Below, piece by piece: positions 49,536-61,686 of a stretch of DNA of 64,000 nt (its first letter is position 1; each line of letters starts with the position of its first letter). The stretch covers positions 124,001 to 188,000 of the forward strand of contig NZ_JAZHPF010000002.1 of the NCBI RefSeq assembly GCF_036543075.1, read 5' to 3'. Position numbers and translations under genes: made by a program. This DNA is from Deinococcus sp. YIM 134068. GTDB taxonomy: Bacteria; Deinococcota; Deinococci; Deinococcales; Deinococcaceae. Below the pieces are notes generated by a model. That model was given only the letters and a program-made list of their open reading frames with translations, did no database searches and was not told the DNA's origin.

Positions 49536-50332
49536 GCCTGCTACGGCACACCCGCACGGGCCTGCTCCACCTGCACTTCGGGATGCGGAACGGGCGCACG
49601 GTCCTCCTCCGCGACCTGCAAAAAGCGCCGCTGATGATCGTGCGTCCCTTCGAGCTGCCCTGCGGCACCCTGATGGTCTTCGTGGTCAACCCCACCGGGG
49701 GCGTCCTCGGCGGCGACCACAGCGAGTTGCGGGTGACGGTGGACGGGGGGGCGCGGGCGCTCGTCCTCACCCAATCGGCCACACGGGTACAACCCTCGCC
49801 GGACGGGGAGGCGGCCACGCAGGAGCTTCACCTGAAGGTGGCGGCGGGCGGGCGGCTGGAGGTCTACCCGGAGCGCACCCTCCCTTTTGCCGGGAGCATC
49901 TTCCGCCAGCACCTCCGCGCCGAGCTGGAGGAGGGCGCGGAACTCGGCGTCACCGAGACGCTGGCGAGCGGGCGGGTAGGCATGGGCGAGCGGCTGCGCT
50001 TCGGCGAGTACGCGAGCCGGGTGGAGGTCTGGCGGGCCGGGCGGCGGGTGTATCTGGACGCCCTGCGCCTGTGCCCCGGCGACCATACCCGAGCGCCCGG
50101 CGTGTGGGGAGGGCACAACTACGCGGCGTCGGGTGTATGGGTCGGAAGTGGGGAAGTGAAGGATTGGCCCGCCGTGCCCGGCCTGCTGGCGACGGGAAGA
50201 TCGGCGGGCGGGGCGGTGTGGCTGCGGGCGTCGGCGGAGCGGGGACCGGAGTTGGACGCAGCGTTGAACGTGGCGCGGGAGAGCCTCCGGGGGCAGTTGT
50301 TCGGGGCGGCGGCGTTGCAGATCAGGCGGTAG
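49532..50332 (+). CDS. ureD: Urease accessory protein UreD (UreH)
   Basis: 266 residues. [35 protein letters not shown] in pieces and [14 protein letters not shown] are UreD features; it binds apourease directly. TTG start overlapping the ureG stop. Last gene of hypB-ureE-ureF-ureG-ureD. The structural genes ureA, ureB and ureC are not in this window. Confidence 0.93.
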   Translation: MSLLRHTRTGLLHLHFGMRNGRTVLLRDLQKAPLMIVRPFELPCGTLMVFVVNPTGGVLGGDHSELRVTVDGGARALVLTQSATRVQPSPDGEAATQELHLKVAAGGRLEVYPERTLPFAGSIFRQHLRAELEEGAELGVTETLASGRVGMGERLRFGEYASRVEVWRAGRRVYLDALRLCPGDHTRAPGVWGGHNYAASGVWVGSGEVKDWPAVPGLLATGRSAGGAVWLRASAERGPELDAALNVARESLRGQLFGAAALQIRR

Positions 50333-50752
50333 GAGCGGTGTGTTTCTCCTCTCCCTTGAGGGGGGGGCCGGGTGGGGGTGAACCGCGAACGCCCCACCAG
50401 CACGGCGGGAAGAACGTTGCCCTCATCCTCCAACTGACTCTGGGACGGAGTGCCCGCTCACCCCCTCCTAACCTCCCCCCAGGGGACGCCTGATGTGAAT
50501 TGCGAATTGGGGGAGAGGGCGTTTTCGTCATCTAGCAGAAGGACGAGCGGTGCTCGTCACTCCCCTCCCTGGCCCTCTGCTTCGCAGCTTTGCAAGTCCT
50601 CATAAGGAGGGAGGGAGAACAGAGCACATCTGGCACGCTGTCTTTCTCCTGCACATCAAGCGTTCAAGGTGGAGGGACTTTTCAGCCCATACCGCTCAGC
50701 ACGCGAAAGAAGGCCCGGAACCCACCCCGAGCCTCCCCCATTCACCCTCCCC
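50333..50752. other. Repeat-filled region after ureD
   Basis: 420 bases with no gene: a short hairpin repeat (about 50350-50385, CTCTCCCTTGAGGGGGGGGC with CGGGTGGGGGTGAA) followed by copy B of the dispersed element. Confidence 0.65.
50459..50676 (+). repeat. Dispersed GC-rich repeat element, copy B
   Basis: CCTCCCCCCAGGGGACGCC TGATGTGAA, GCGTTTTCGTC, GACGAGCGGTGCTCGTC (50542-50558), GGAGGGAGAAC, AGAGCACATCTGGCACGCTG, then CACATCAAGCG near the end. Carries an extra segment CTGCTTCGCAGCTTTGCAAG also found, diverged, near 53881. Confidence 0.8.
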
Positions 50753-51598
50753 TCAATGCTGCGAGCGGTAGGCCCAGCCCGTCAACCTCGATTCCAGCAG
50801 GGCGAAAACGGCATACAGGAGCACGCCCATTGCGCTCACGAGCAGCACACCGCCGAAGACGAGCGGCACCTGAAAGGAGCTGGCGGCCTGGTTCATCATC
50901 ACGCCAATGCCCTTGTTGCTGGCGGCGAGTTCGCTGATGATGCTGCCGACAAACGCCAGCGTCACGGCGACCTTGAGGCTGGCGAAGAAGTACGGCAGCG
51001 AGCGGGGCAGGCTGACCTTCGTGAAGACCTCCCACGGTGAGGCCCCCAGCGCCCGCAGCACGTCGCGCGGCTCGGGTTCCACCGTGGCGAGGCCCGTGGC
51101 GACGTTCACGACGACCGGGAAGAACGAGATCAGGAAGGCCGTCAGCACCGCCGGGACCGCGCCCACCCCGAACCAGATGACCAGCACGGGTACGAGCGCC
51201 GCTTTCGGGACCGCGTTGAAGCCGATCAGCAGCGGATAGAGCGCCTGGTACGCCGTGCGGTTCAGGCCCACGAGCGCCCCGAGCGCCACCCCGAGGACGA
51301 CGGCGAGCGCGAAGCCCAGCAGCGTCGTCGTCAGCGTTTGAATGGCGTGCCCGGCCACGGCGGGGGCGAACTGCACCAGTGTGGCGAGCGAGGCGCTGGG
51401 CGTGGGCAGGATGAACGGCTGGATGGCGAACACCCGGCAGACGAGTTCCCACAGCAGGAAGAAGGCGAGAATGCTCAGCACGGGGGGCGCGAGGTTCCGC
51501 AGACCCGACCGCACCGCACTTCCCCGCGCCGCCGGGGTGGGCACGGGCACCGCCTCGACCGCCGACAGTGGTTCCGTGGGATGGGTTTCGCGCGTCAC
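50753..51598 (-). CDS. NitT/TauT-type ABC transporter permease
   Basis: 281 residues, six membrane helices. EAA-type loop: VLRALGASPWEVFTKVSLPRSLPYFFASLKVAVTLAFVG in pieces. Typical of SsuC/TauC/ThiX permeases for sulfonates, nitrate or pyrimidines. Overlaps the ATPase gene by four bases. Starts ATG/GTG region at 51598. Confidence 0.9.
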   Translation of the reverse strand: MTRETHPTEPLSAVEAVPVPTPAARGSAVRSGLRNLAPPVLSILAFFLLWELVCRVFAIQPFILPTPSASLATLVQFAPAVAGHAIQTLTTTLLGFALAVVLGVALGALVGLNRTAYQALYPLLIGFNAVPKAALVPVLVIWFGVGAVPAVLTAFLISFFPVVVNVATGLATVEPEPRDVLRALGASPWEVFTKVSLPRSLPYFFASLKVAVTLAFVGSIISELAASNKGIGVMMNQAASSFQVPLVFGGVLLVSAMGVLLYAVFALLESRLTGWAYRSQH

Positions 51599-52416
51599 GA
51601 CGCCACCTCCATCAGTTCCTCGGCGCGGATGGGGTCGCGCACGCCGCCGACATGCTCGCGGAGTTCCTGCACGATATGGCTGAACTCCGGCGAGAAGGTG
51701 CCCTCCAGCGTGCGCGGGCGGGGCAGGTCCACCTCCCGCCGCAGGATGATCTGGCCGGGGCGCGGACTCATCACGTACACGGTGTCGGCGAGGAGGGTCG
51801 CCTCGCGCAGGTCATGGGTGACGAGGAGGACGGTGGGCCGCGCGCCCATCCACAACGCCTGAAGCGCCAGCCACAGCTCCTCGCGGGTGAAGGCGTCGAG
51901 CGCCCCGAACGGCTCGTCGAGCAGGAGGATGCCCGGCTGGTGGATCAGCGCCCGCACCACATTCGCGCGCTGCTGCATCCCGCCCGACAGTTCCCACGGG
52001 TGCTTGTCCTCGAAGCCGCCGAGACCGACCGCCGACAGCATCCGCCTCGCACGGGCGACGAACGGCGCTTTATCACGACGATAGGCCGCCTTGTGCGCGG
52101 GCGAGACCTCCAGCGGAATGAGCACGTTCTCCAGCACCGTGCGCCACAGCAGCAGGCTCGGGTTCTGGAAGGCGAGGCCCACGTTGCCGCTGGGCTTCGG
52201 CGGCTGGCCTCCTACCGTGGCCGTTCCCGCCGCCGGGGGCAGCAGCCCGGAGACGAGCTTGAGCAGCGTGCTCTTGCCGCAGCCGCTCGGCCCCACGAGG
52301 GCGACGAACTCGCCGGGCCGCACGTTCAGCGTGACGTTCCGCACCGCCTCCACCGGCCCACTCTTCCCGCTGTAACGCAGGGTCACGCCCTGAATGTCGA
52401 TGCCTGTCTTGTCCAT
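51595..52416 (-). CDS. NitT/TauT-type ABC transporter ATPase
   Basis: 273 residues. Walker A GPSGCGKST, Q-loop in VGLAFQNPSLLLWRTV, signature LSGGMQQR, Walker B ILLLDEPFGALDA, H-loop LLVTHDL. Energises the adjacent permease; fits SsuB/TauB/ThiZ. 142 bp downstream of the binding-protein gene. Confidence 0.93.
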   Translation of the reverse strand: MDKTGIDIQGVTLRYSGKSGPVEAVRNVTLNVRPGEFVALVGPSGCGKSTLLKLVSGLLPPAAGTATVGGQPPKPSGNVGLAFQNPSLLLWRTVLENVLIPLEVSPAHKAAYRRDKAPFVARARRMLSAVGLGGFEDKHPWELSGGMQQRANVVRALIHQPGILLLDEPFGALDAFTREELWLALQALWMGARPTVLLVTHDLREATLLADTVYVMSPRPGQIILRREVDLPRPRTLEGTFSPEFSHIVQELREHVGGVRDPIRAEELMEVAS

Positions 52417-52432
52417 AGGGGGAACTCCGGGG

Positions 52433-52465
52433 AGCGGTCAGCCGTCAGCATTCAGCCGTCAGCGA
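52433..52465. repeat. Heptad array, unit TCAGNNN
   Basis: TCAGCCG TCAGCAT TCAGCCG TCAGCGA, period 7, between ATPase and binding-protein genes of one operon. Confidence 0.85.
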
Positions 52466-52493
52466 GGTGGGACGGGTCAAGAAACATCGTCTC

Positions 52494-52553
52494 TTTGCTC
52501 CTCCCCCCTTGCGGGGGAGGCCGGGTGGGGGGTGACAGGCGTCAGCCTGCCCA
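52494..52553. repeat. GC-rich hairpin repeat
   Basis: TTTGCTCCTCCCCCCTTGC, then GGGGGAGGCCGGGTGGGGGG; palindromic core with the CCGGGTGGGG flank, next to the heptad array. Confidence 0.75.
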
Positions 52554-52558
52554 ACCCG

Positions 52559-53566
52559 TCACTTCACCTTGCGCTGGGCGGCGGGCGGCAGGAAGGTCGC
52601 GTTGAAGACGCTGGTGGGCGAGAGCGTCACGGGCAGCTCGAACGCTTTTTTCACCGTCAGGATGCTCGCGCGCAGGCGGTCGGGGCGGACAGAGCCGAGG
52701 CCGAGGGCGCGCACGTCACTGCTCAGGACGTTGCCGTTCATGGCGAGCTTGAGGCGTTCGGTCTCCAGCGCGACGTTGGCGAGGGCGTTGCGCTTCTGCA
52801 CGGCGACGACCCCGGCGGCGGGGTCCTTGATCGCGTCCTTGAAGCCCTGATTGACGGCGGTGAGAAAGCCCTTCACGACCGCCGGGTTCTTCTGCGCGTA
52901 GTCCGCCCGCACGATGATCGCGTTGCCGTACAGCCCGCGCACGCTCTGGGCGTAGGGGAAGACCGTCAGTTGGTCGGCCTGCACCCCGATCTGCCGCAGA
53001 TTCAGGAGGCTGGTGAAGGTGAAGCCGCTGATGGCGTCGGCCTGACCACGCGCGAGCATCGGCTCACGCAGCGCCCCGTCCACGCTCGTCCACTTGATCT
53101 TGCTCTCGTCGATGCCGTTCGCCTCCGCGAAGGCCGAGAACAACCGGCGCGAGGCGTCCCCCACGGGCGCGGCGATGGTCTTGCCCTCCAGGTCCTTCGG
53201 CGTCTTGATGCCGCTGCTCTTCAGCACGAGGATGGAGTGCGGCGGCGCGTTGTACACCATGTACACGGCCACGAGCTTCTGCCCCGGATTGCGCGCGTTG
53301 AACTCCATCATCGCGTTGATGTCCCCGAAGCCGATGTCGTAGGCCCCGCCCGCAATCTTGTTGATGGCGTCGCCCGAGCCGAAGCCTCGGTCCACCGTCA
53401 CGTTCAGGCCCTGATCCTTGAAGTACCCCTTGTCCACCGCCAGCAGGTACGGCGCACTCGGCCCCTCGAAGGCCCAGTCCAGCGTGAACTTCACGTTCGT
53501 CTGCGCGCCCGCGACCGTTCCCAGCCCCAGCGTCAGAGCCGCACAGATGGAAGCAACTTTTTGCAT
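52559..53566 (-). CDS. NitT/TauT-type substrate-binding protein (NMT1/THI5-like)
   Basis: 335 residues with signal peptide (MQKVASICAALTLGLGTVAGAQ). NMT1-like start VKFTLDWAFEGPSAPYLLAVDKGYFKDQGL and GAYDIGFGDINAMMEF, IKTPKDLEGKTIAAPVGDASRR. Resembles pyrimidine or thiamine-precursor binding proteins, but no TPP riboswitch is visible, and closeness to urease genes would also suit a nitrogen compound. ATG 53566 has AAAGGAGA upstream. Confidence 0.9.
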   Translation of the reverse strand: MQKVASICAALTLGLGTVAGAQTNVKFTLDWAFEGPSAPYLLAVDKGYFKDQGLNVTVDRGFGSGDAINKIAGGAYDIGFGDINAMMEFNARNPGQKLVAVYMVYNAPPHSILVLKSSGIKTPKDLEGKTIAAPVGDASRRLFSAFAEANGIDESKIKWTSVDGALREPMLARGQADAISGFTFTSLLNLRQIGVQADQLTVFPYAQSVRGLYGNAIIVRADYAQKNPAVVKGFLTAVNQGFKDAIKDPAAGVVAVQKRNALANVALETERLKLAMNGNVLSSDVRALGLGSVRPDRLRASILTVKKAFELPVTLSPTSVFNATFLPPAAQRKVK

Positions 53567-53632
53567 GATGTCTCCTTTGAGGTGAGGCATGGTGGCCCCG
53601 CTGGTTGCAGACTGTCACAGGATTCCTTCACG

Positions 53633-53652
53633 GTTTACACAAATATGTAGAC
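53633..53652. promoter_or_regulatory. Operator candidate upstream of the ABC importer
   Basis: GTTTACA-CAAATA-TGTAGAC, arms matching at 6 of 7 positions, in a locally AT-rich stretch about 70 bases before the binding-protein start. Confidence 0.4.
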
Positions 53653-53749
53653 ATTAAGCTTTCGGCGTCGCCGTTACCTGCGAATTGTTCCTCTGATGTT
53701 TCATCCTCGGCGCGAGGGGGCGGGGGCGCTGGAAGTCAGGAGAGGGCCT

Positions 53750-53795
53750 GCGCTTTTTGCTCCTCCCCCTTGAGGGGGGAGGTTGGGAGGGGGTA
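53750..53795. repeat. GC-rich hairpin repeat
   Basis: GCGCTTTTTGCTCCTCCCCC with TTGAGGGGGGAGGTTGGGAG; same core as the copies at 52494 and 39456. Confidence 0.7.
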
Positions 53796-53859
53796 AGCGG
53801 GCATGGCGTCCGAGAACAGTCAACGGTCAGAGCCTATCCATCACGCCCCAGCCGCTCGC

Positions 53860-53945
53860 ACGTCCCCCCACCCCAGCCATCTGCTTTGCAGCTCTTCGAG
53901 TCACCCACGAGGGGAGAGGGAGCAGAACATCCCACCTCTCGGCCT
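53860..53945 (+). repeat. Dispersed GC-rich repeat, diverged copy E
   Basis: ATCTGCTTTGCAGCTCTTCG, then CACGAGGGGAGAGGGAGCAG and AACATCC; shares the inserted CTGCTTTGCAGCT segment with copy B. Confidence 0.55.
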
Positions 53946-54041
53946 GCTCTTCCCATAAAGCTGCACGCCTCATCCAGCTCTGGCAGCAGAACCACCGCAG
54001 TGACGCAGGCTCGCTTTACCCCTTCCCCGCCGCGCGGGAAG

Positions 54042-55319
54042 ATGCGTGTCGTGCTTTCCTCGCTGCGGCAACTGCATCCGAACGTGCGCGTCCGGCTGGT
54101 GACGACCTTTCTCGGCAAGGTGACGGGGACGACGGTGGTGCCGTTTCTGGGGCTGCTGTTCGCGCGGGAACACGGCCCGGTGGTGGCGGGGCTGATGCTG
54201 GGGGCGGGGTACGTCCTGCAATTCCTCGTTGGGTTGTACGGCGGCGCGGTCTCGGACACGCTGGGGCGCAAACGGGTAATGGTGTGGGGCGAGGGGGCGA
54301 AGGTGGCGGCCTTCGCGGTGATGCTCGTCGCGGCCCTGACCGGGGCGGGCAGCGGGTGGATTTTCGTGGCGACGCTCGTGCTGGCGCTGGGCAACGGGCT
54401 GGCGTCCCCGGCGGGCGAGGCGATGCTCGTGGACGTGAGTACGACGGAGAGCCGGGCGTTCATCTACGCGGTGAACTACTGGGGCAACAACCTCGGCTAC
54501 CTGCTCGGCGTCCCGTTGGGGGGGCTGCTGTTCCGTGACCACCTGCCCGTCTTGCTGGGGCTACTCGTCGCCGTGAGCGCCGTGATCCTGTGGGTGACGG
54601 CCACGCGGATACAGGAGAGCTGGAAGCTCACGCCGGGGGCACGGGGAGCGGGGGCGGTCGGGCTGGGCCAACTCCTCGGCAGCTACCGCCTCGTGGCGCG
54701 GGACCGGGCCTTTCTCGTGCTGACGCTGAGCGGCGTTCTCGTGCTGACGGTCGAGTTCGCGCGCACGACCTTCATCGCCGTCCGGCTGGACCACGACCTC
54801 GTGAACGCCGTGGCGAGTGTGCCGGGGCTGGGGGCGGTGGCCTTCGACGGGGCACGCGCCCTGAGCCTGATCACGGTGGTCAACACGCTGATGATCGTGC
54901 TGGGCACCGCACCCGTCGCCCGCTTCGTCACGGGCCGCGACCCCCGGCGCTGGATGATCGTGGGCTTCGGGCTGTTCGGGCTGGGCTACGCGGCGGCGAT
55001 GCTGCTCTCGGCCCCGCTCGCGCTCGTGCTCGCCGCGCTCGTGTTCTCGGTGGGCGAGCTGCTGTACGTGCCCACCCGTCAGGCCGTCGTGGCGGACATG
55101 GTGCCCGCCGAGCGACGTGGGGCGTACCTGGCGGTGAACGGGCTGGTCTTCCAGCTCGGCAAGTGGCTCGCCGCGCTGGGGCTGATGCTGTGGCCCGTCC
55201 TCGGAAACGTGGGGATGGCGGCCCTGCTGCTCACGCTGGCGGTGGCGGGAAGCGTCCTGGGCTGGGGCGCGACCCGCCGCCTGCCGGAAGCGGGGAGAGT
55301 AGGGGAAGTGGCGTCGTGA
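54042..55319 (+). CDS. MFS transporter
   Basis: 425 residues, about 12 membrane helices. Loop signature GGAVSDTLGRKRVMVWGEG after helix 2, and PTRQAVVADMVPAERRGAYLAVNG near helix 10, typical of DHA1-type efflux carriers such as MdtH/YttB relatives. ATG 54042 precedes the first natural sequence MRVVLSSLRQLHPNVR; codons upstream are repeat-derived. Substrate unknown. Confidence 0.87.
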   Translation: MRVVLSSLRQLHPNVRVRLVTTFLGKVTGTTVVPFLGLLFAREHGPVVAGLMLGAGYVLQFLVGLYGGAVSDTLGRKRVMVWGEGAKVAAFAVMLVAALTGAGSGWIFVATLVLALGNGLASPAGEAMLVDVSTTESRAFIYAVNYWGNNLGYLLGVPLGGLLFRDHLPVLLGLLVAVSAVILWVTATRIQESWKLTPGARGAGAVGLGQLLGSYRLVARDRAFLVLTLSGVLVLTVEFARTTFIAVRLDHDLVNAVASVPGLGAVAFDGARALSLITVVNTLMIVLGTAPVARFVTGRDPRRWMIVGFGLFGLGYAAAMLLSAPLALVLAALVFSVGELLYVPTRQAVVADMVPAERRGAYLAVNGLVFQLGKWLAALGLMLWPVLGNVGMAALLLTLAVAGSVLGWGATRRLPEAGRVGEVAS

Positions 55320-55352
55320 AGATCAAGCGGTGAGGGAAAACCAGGCAGCAGG

Positions 55353-55495
55353 AGCGTTTTCATCGTCTGGCAGGAGGACGAGCGGTACTCGTCACTTCTC
55401 TCCCCAGTCCTCCCCACAAGGAGGGAGCAAAAAGCACGTCTGGCAGGCTCACCCTCTCTTGCACACCGAGCGTCCCCTGGGGGGAGGCAGGGTGG
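55353..55495 (+). repeat. Dispersed GC-rich repeat element, copy C
   Basis: GCGTTTTCATCGTCTGGCAG, GACGAGCGGTACTCGTC, GGAGGGAGCAAAAAGCACG, TCTGGCAGGCTC, then TTGCACACCGAGCGTCCCCT and GGGGGGAGGCAGGGTGG. The last part is the inverse complement of the left end of copy A, indicating terminal inverted repeats. Confidence 0.8.
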
Positions 55496-55600
55496 CAGTG
55501 AGGCAGGACAAGCGACCCTGAGAACCCAGGCCGAACCCCGACCCTCCTTTTTTCCCTCCACCACGTTTTGCATCCGGTCAAGACCGCGAAGTGGCCCACG

Positions 55601-55630
55601 TTGACGGCCTTTCTCCCACGGGCTTAAGGT
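55601..55630 (+). promoter_or_regulatory. Possible nagE promoter
   Basis: TTGACG, 18-base spacer, TAAGGT (TANNNT); 90 bases before the nagE ATG. Confidence 0.4.
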
Positions 55631-55719
55631 GGGGGGGTTCCGCCTGCCTCTCCACGCGCTGGGGAAGGGAATCATCCACTCGTCGCCGTGGCCGCCGCCT
55701 CTCCGAAAGGAGCTTTCCC

Positions 55720-57888
<2,169 letters not shown>

Positions 57889-59006
57889 GTGGAGGCAAGA
57901 AGCCTGCGCGGTCGCCTCGTCCTGCCCGGCGGGGTGAGGCCCGGTGAGATCAGCTTCGGCAAACGCATTGAGGCCGTCACGCCGGGGAAGGGCGGTGAGT
58001 GGTTCATCCTCCCCGGCTTCATCGACACGCACGTTCACGGCGGCGCGGGCGGAGACACGATGGACGGCCCCGATGGGGTGCGGACGCTCGCCCGCTTCCA
58101 CGCGCGGCACGGGACGACGACCATCCTGCCGACAACTATTACGAATCCGTGGGACCGGGTGCTGGCGGCGCTCTCGGGCGTCCGTGAAGTGATGGGAGAA
58201 GGTGTGGCGGACGGTGCGGATATCCCCGGTGCCCATCTGGAGGGACCGTTCATCAGTCCGGGCAGACTGGGCGCGCAACCGCCGAACGCGGTGGACCCCA
58301 CACCCGACCTCGTGGCGGAGGTGCTGGGAACAGGTGTGGTGCGCGCCGTGACGCTGGCCCCGGAACTGCCCGGCGCGGTGGAGGCGGGCTTGGCATTCGC
58401 GGAGGCGGGTGTACGCGTCGGCGTGGGGCATACGCGAGCGGACGCGGAGGGAGTGACGGCCTTTCTGACCACGCTCTCGGAGGCGGATGCCCGCACCTGC
58501 GCGACCCACCTCTACAACGCGATGGGCGGTATCGAGGGCCGCACTCCCGGCCCGGCGGGTGCCCTCCTCGCCGATCCGCACGTCTTCCTGGAAGTCATCC
58601 TCGACGGCATCCACGTCCACGAGACGAGCTTCCGCCTCGCCTGCGCCGCCGCACCGGGCCGGGTCCTGCTCATCACGGACGCCATGCGCGCCGCCGGGCT
58701 GGGGAACGGCGAGAGCGAACTCGGCGGGCAGCCCGTCACCGTGCGGAACGGGAGGGCAACCCTGAGAGACGGCACCATCGCCGGGAGCCTGCTGACGCTG
58801 GACGCGGCCCTGCGAAATGCCGTGCGCGCCGGAATCTCCCTCCCCGACGCGAGCGCCATGCTGAGTGGCGTGCCCGCCCGTTCCCTCGGCCTCACCGACC
58901 GGGGACGCCTGGAAGGTGGCCTGCGCGCCGATCTGGTCGTTTTGGACGCCGAGTTGAACGTTATTCAGGTCTACGTCGCCGGAACCCCAATATTGGAGGA
59001 CACCCC

Positions 59007-59010
<4 letters not shown>
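57889..59010 (+). CDS. nagA: N-acetylglucosamine-6-phosphate deacetylase
   Basis: 373 residues, amidohydrolase. Metal and catalytic segments: FIDTHVHGGAGGDTMD, GAHLEGPFISPGRLGAQP (Glu), VGHTRADAEG, THLYNAMGGIEGR, and ITDAMRAAG (Asp). Removes acetate from GlcNAc-6-P. GTG start immediately after the nagE stop; ATGA overlap with the next gene. Confidence 0.94.
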
Positions 59011-60032
<1,022 letters not shown>

Positions 60033-60042
60033 GGGGCGGGCG

Positions 60043-60419
60043 TCACTCCCCCAGTCGCTCGGCCCGTTGAACGCCGAAGAGGTAGCCCAGCACGGCGGTC
60101 ACGAGGGCAGGAAGGCCGAGGCGACCACGACCTGAAACATCTCTCGGTAACGCTGCTGGTGGAGGTCGGAGAGCTTCTGGTAGGCCTGGACCGTCTCGTC
60201 CGTGACCGTCACCGGATAGCTCGGGGCGGTGTAGAGCCAAGAACCCATGATCATCAACGTGAAGACGACGCCGACTCCGATCAGGACCATCAGGACTTGC
60301 AGGGCAGCGTTTTGCAGGGCGGGGAGCGCCCGGTTCTCGCCGGGATTCAGGGTCCGGTCTCTGGGATCAGAAGAAATCGGAGGTTCCGAGCCTCCAATCT
60401 TGATGTCCGGGCCGCTCAA
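60043..60419 (-). pseudogene. Small membrane protein gene, apparent frameshift near its end
   Basis: As read, 106 residues: a helix at about 38-62 (AALQVLMVLIGVGVVFTLMI) and a soluble stretch, ending FQVVVASAFLPS with a stop at 60099. In the neighbouring frame the sequence continues as LVTAVLGYLFGVQRAERLGE to a stop at 60043, completing a second hydrophobic helix. One missing C in the CCC run near 60106-60108 would join them. Either a real mutation or a sequence error. Its start overlaps the upstream ribbon-helix-helix gene (ATGA). No family recognised. Confidence 0.65.
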
Positions 60420-60628
60420 AGGATGATGACCCTCTGCTCCTCGCCGCTCCGGTCCCGCTTGCGAAGCACCAGCTCCTCGTCGGGCGAGACGATCCGGCGC
60501 AGATTGGCATAACCCGTCAAAGCTCGCCGCACCGCCTCGGCCTTACTGATGCCCTGATCACGGGCCATCTCGCTCATCACCTCGTCCAGTCCGGGACCGA
60601 GTTCCAGGTTGAAACGTGATTTGCCCAT
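60416..60628 (-). CDS. Small ribbon-helix-helix-like protein
   Basis: 70 residues: a beta strand start GKSRFNLELGPGLDEVM, then EMARDQGISKAEAVRRALTGYANL, the CopG/Arc ribbon-helix-helix pattern, and an acidic/basic tail. AGGAGG before the ATG and a TAAGAT box inside the end of the kinase gene. Overlaps the membrane protein gene downstream, so the two form a unit; it may regulate it or be an antitoxin-like partner, which is speculation. Confidence 0.72.
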   Translation of the reverse strand: MGKSRFNLELGPGLDEVMSEMARDQGISKAEAVRRALTGYANLRRIVSPDEELVLRKRDRSGEEQRVIIL

Positions 60629-60650
60629 AGCGTCCTCCTTTCCCCCAATC

Positions 60651-61571
60651 TTACATCAAGTCGACATCATTCTCCCGCAGCATCCCCAACGCCACCCGCG
60701 CCGCCGCCTCGCTGTGGTCGCGGTGCCGCACCGTCACGCCGGGCAGGTGCCGGGCGAGGAGGGCAGGGAAGTGGGGACTGACCCGCAGCGCCCCCCCCGT
60801 TGCGGTGACGGGCAGCGGGCCGACACGCCCCCGCACCCGGCGCGCGAGGTCGGCGAGGGCACGGGCGGCCTCGTCCAGCAGGGCCAGAGCCACCCGGTCT
60901 CCCCCATCGGCGGCGCGGCCCACGGCGGGCGCGAGGGAGGCGATGGCGGCGGCCCCCGGCATGCCGTAGGTAAAGGCGCGCAGGGTGTCCCAGTCCAGCC
61001 AGCCCGTCACATCCGAGATCTCGGCGGCGAGTGGGGAGGCGGGCACCTCCCCCTCATCCAGCCGGTCGGTGAGCCAGCGGAGCGCCGCTCGCCCGAGGCT
61101 GAAGCCCCCGCCGTCGTCCCCGAGGCGGTAGCCGCGCCCGCCCGCCCGCACGACCTCTCCAGCCCGCGTGACGTGGTAGGCGATGCTGCCCGTACCCGCA
61201 TAGAGCAGGATGCCCGCGCCCGGTGTCAGATGCGCCCGGTAGGCGAGGTCGAGGTCGCCCTCCACGCTCACCCGGTCCGGTGAGAGATTCAGGGCCTCGG
61301 CAAGTGCGTTCTGTGCAGTGTGAGCGGCGGCACTGCCCGCACTCAGGCCGGGGAGGCCGGCGTGTATGGCCGCTGGACGCTCGGGGAGGGCGTCGGCCAG
61401 AGTTTGAAGAGTTTGCTGTCCCGCCCCCGTTCCCAGCAGCGCGGCGGTCAGGGGTGGGACGACCCCACGGGCGACGGGCACGCCCCTTCGCGCCAGCGTC
61501 CATTTCGTCCCGCTGCCGCCCGCATCCAGCCCGAGGGTGAGCGGAGGGCGGGGCGACTCCTCCGGGGTCAT
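60651..61571 (-). CDS. BadF/BadG-type sugar kinase, probable N-acetylglucosamine kinase
   Basis: 306 residues, actin-like ATPase fold. Phosphate loop LGLDAGGSGTKWTLARRG, ILLYAGTGSIAYHV, RGYRLGDDGGGFSLGRAAL and TATGGALRVS are typical of the BadF/BcrA group that includes NagK and MurK kinases. It would phosphorylate free GlcNAc (or a peptidoglycan sugar), supplying NagA. Converges on the nag operon. ATG 61571 is preceded by a TACACT box at leaderless spacing; the upstream open frame is not protein-like. Confidence 0.87.
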   Translation of the reverse strand: MTPEESPRPPLTLGLDAGGSGTKWTLARRGVPVARGVVPPLTAALLGTGAGQQTLQTLADALPERPAAIHAGLPGLSAGSAAAHTAQNALAEALNLSPDRVSVEGDLDLAYRAHLTPGAGILLYAGTGSIAYHVTRAGEVVRAGGRGYRLGDDGGGFSLGRAALRWLTDRLDEGEVPASPLAAEISDVTGWLDWDTLRAFTYGMPGAAAIASLAPAVGRAADGGDRVALALLDEAARALADLARRVRGRVGPLPVTATGGALRVSPHFPALLARHLPGVTVRHRDHSEAAARVALGMLRENDVDLM

Positions 61572-61577
61572 GCCGGG

Positions 61578-61583
61578 AGTGTA
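61578..61583 (-). promoter_or_regulatory. Leaderless-type -10 box TACACT
   Basis: TACACT on the minus strand ends six bases before the kinase ATG. Confidence 0.5.
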
Positions 61584-61686
61584 GGGCAGCGGGAAGGTGC
61601 CCACCCCAACAACGCGGCGGCAGGCTTGTTCCCCCTTCTGATCGGTGGGGACGGACGACGGACGGAAGGCCGGGGCAGCCTCTTGC

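Larger units (their letters stand above)
53567..54041. other. Divergent intergenic region with repeats
   Basis: 475 bases between the ABC binding protein and an MFS gene: an AT-rich palindrome (53633-53652), a GC hairpin repeat (about 53750-53795) and a diverged element copy (53860-53945). No gene seen. Confidence 0.6.
55320..55719. other. Region upstream of nagE: repeat and promoter
   Basis: 400 bases without a gene, holding copy C of the dispersed element, a T-rich run and a possible nagE promoter. Confidence 0.6.

Noticed and set aside
53567..53760. TPP riboswitch upstream of the NMT1/THI5-like binding protein
   Set aside because: No CTGAGA or ACCCTTGAACCTGAT-like conserved core is visible on the relevant strand.
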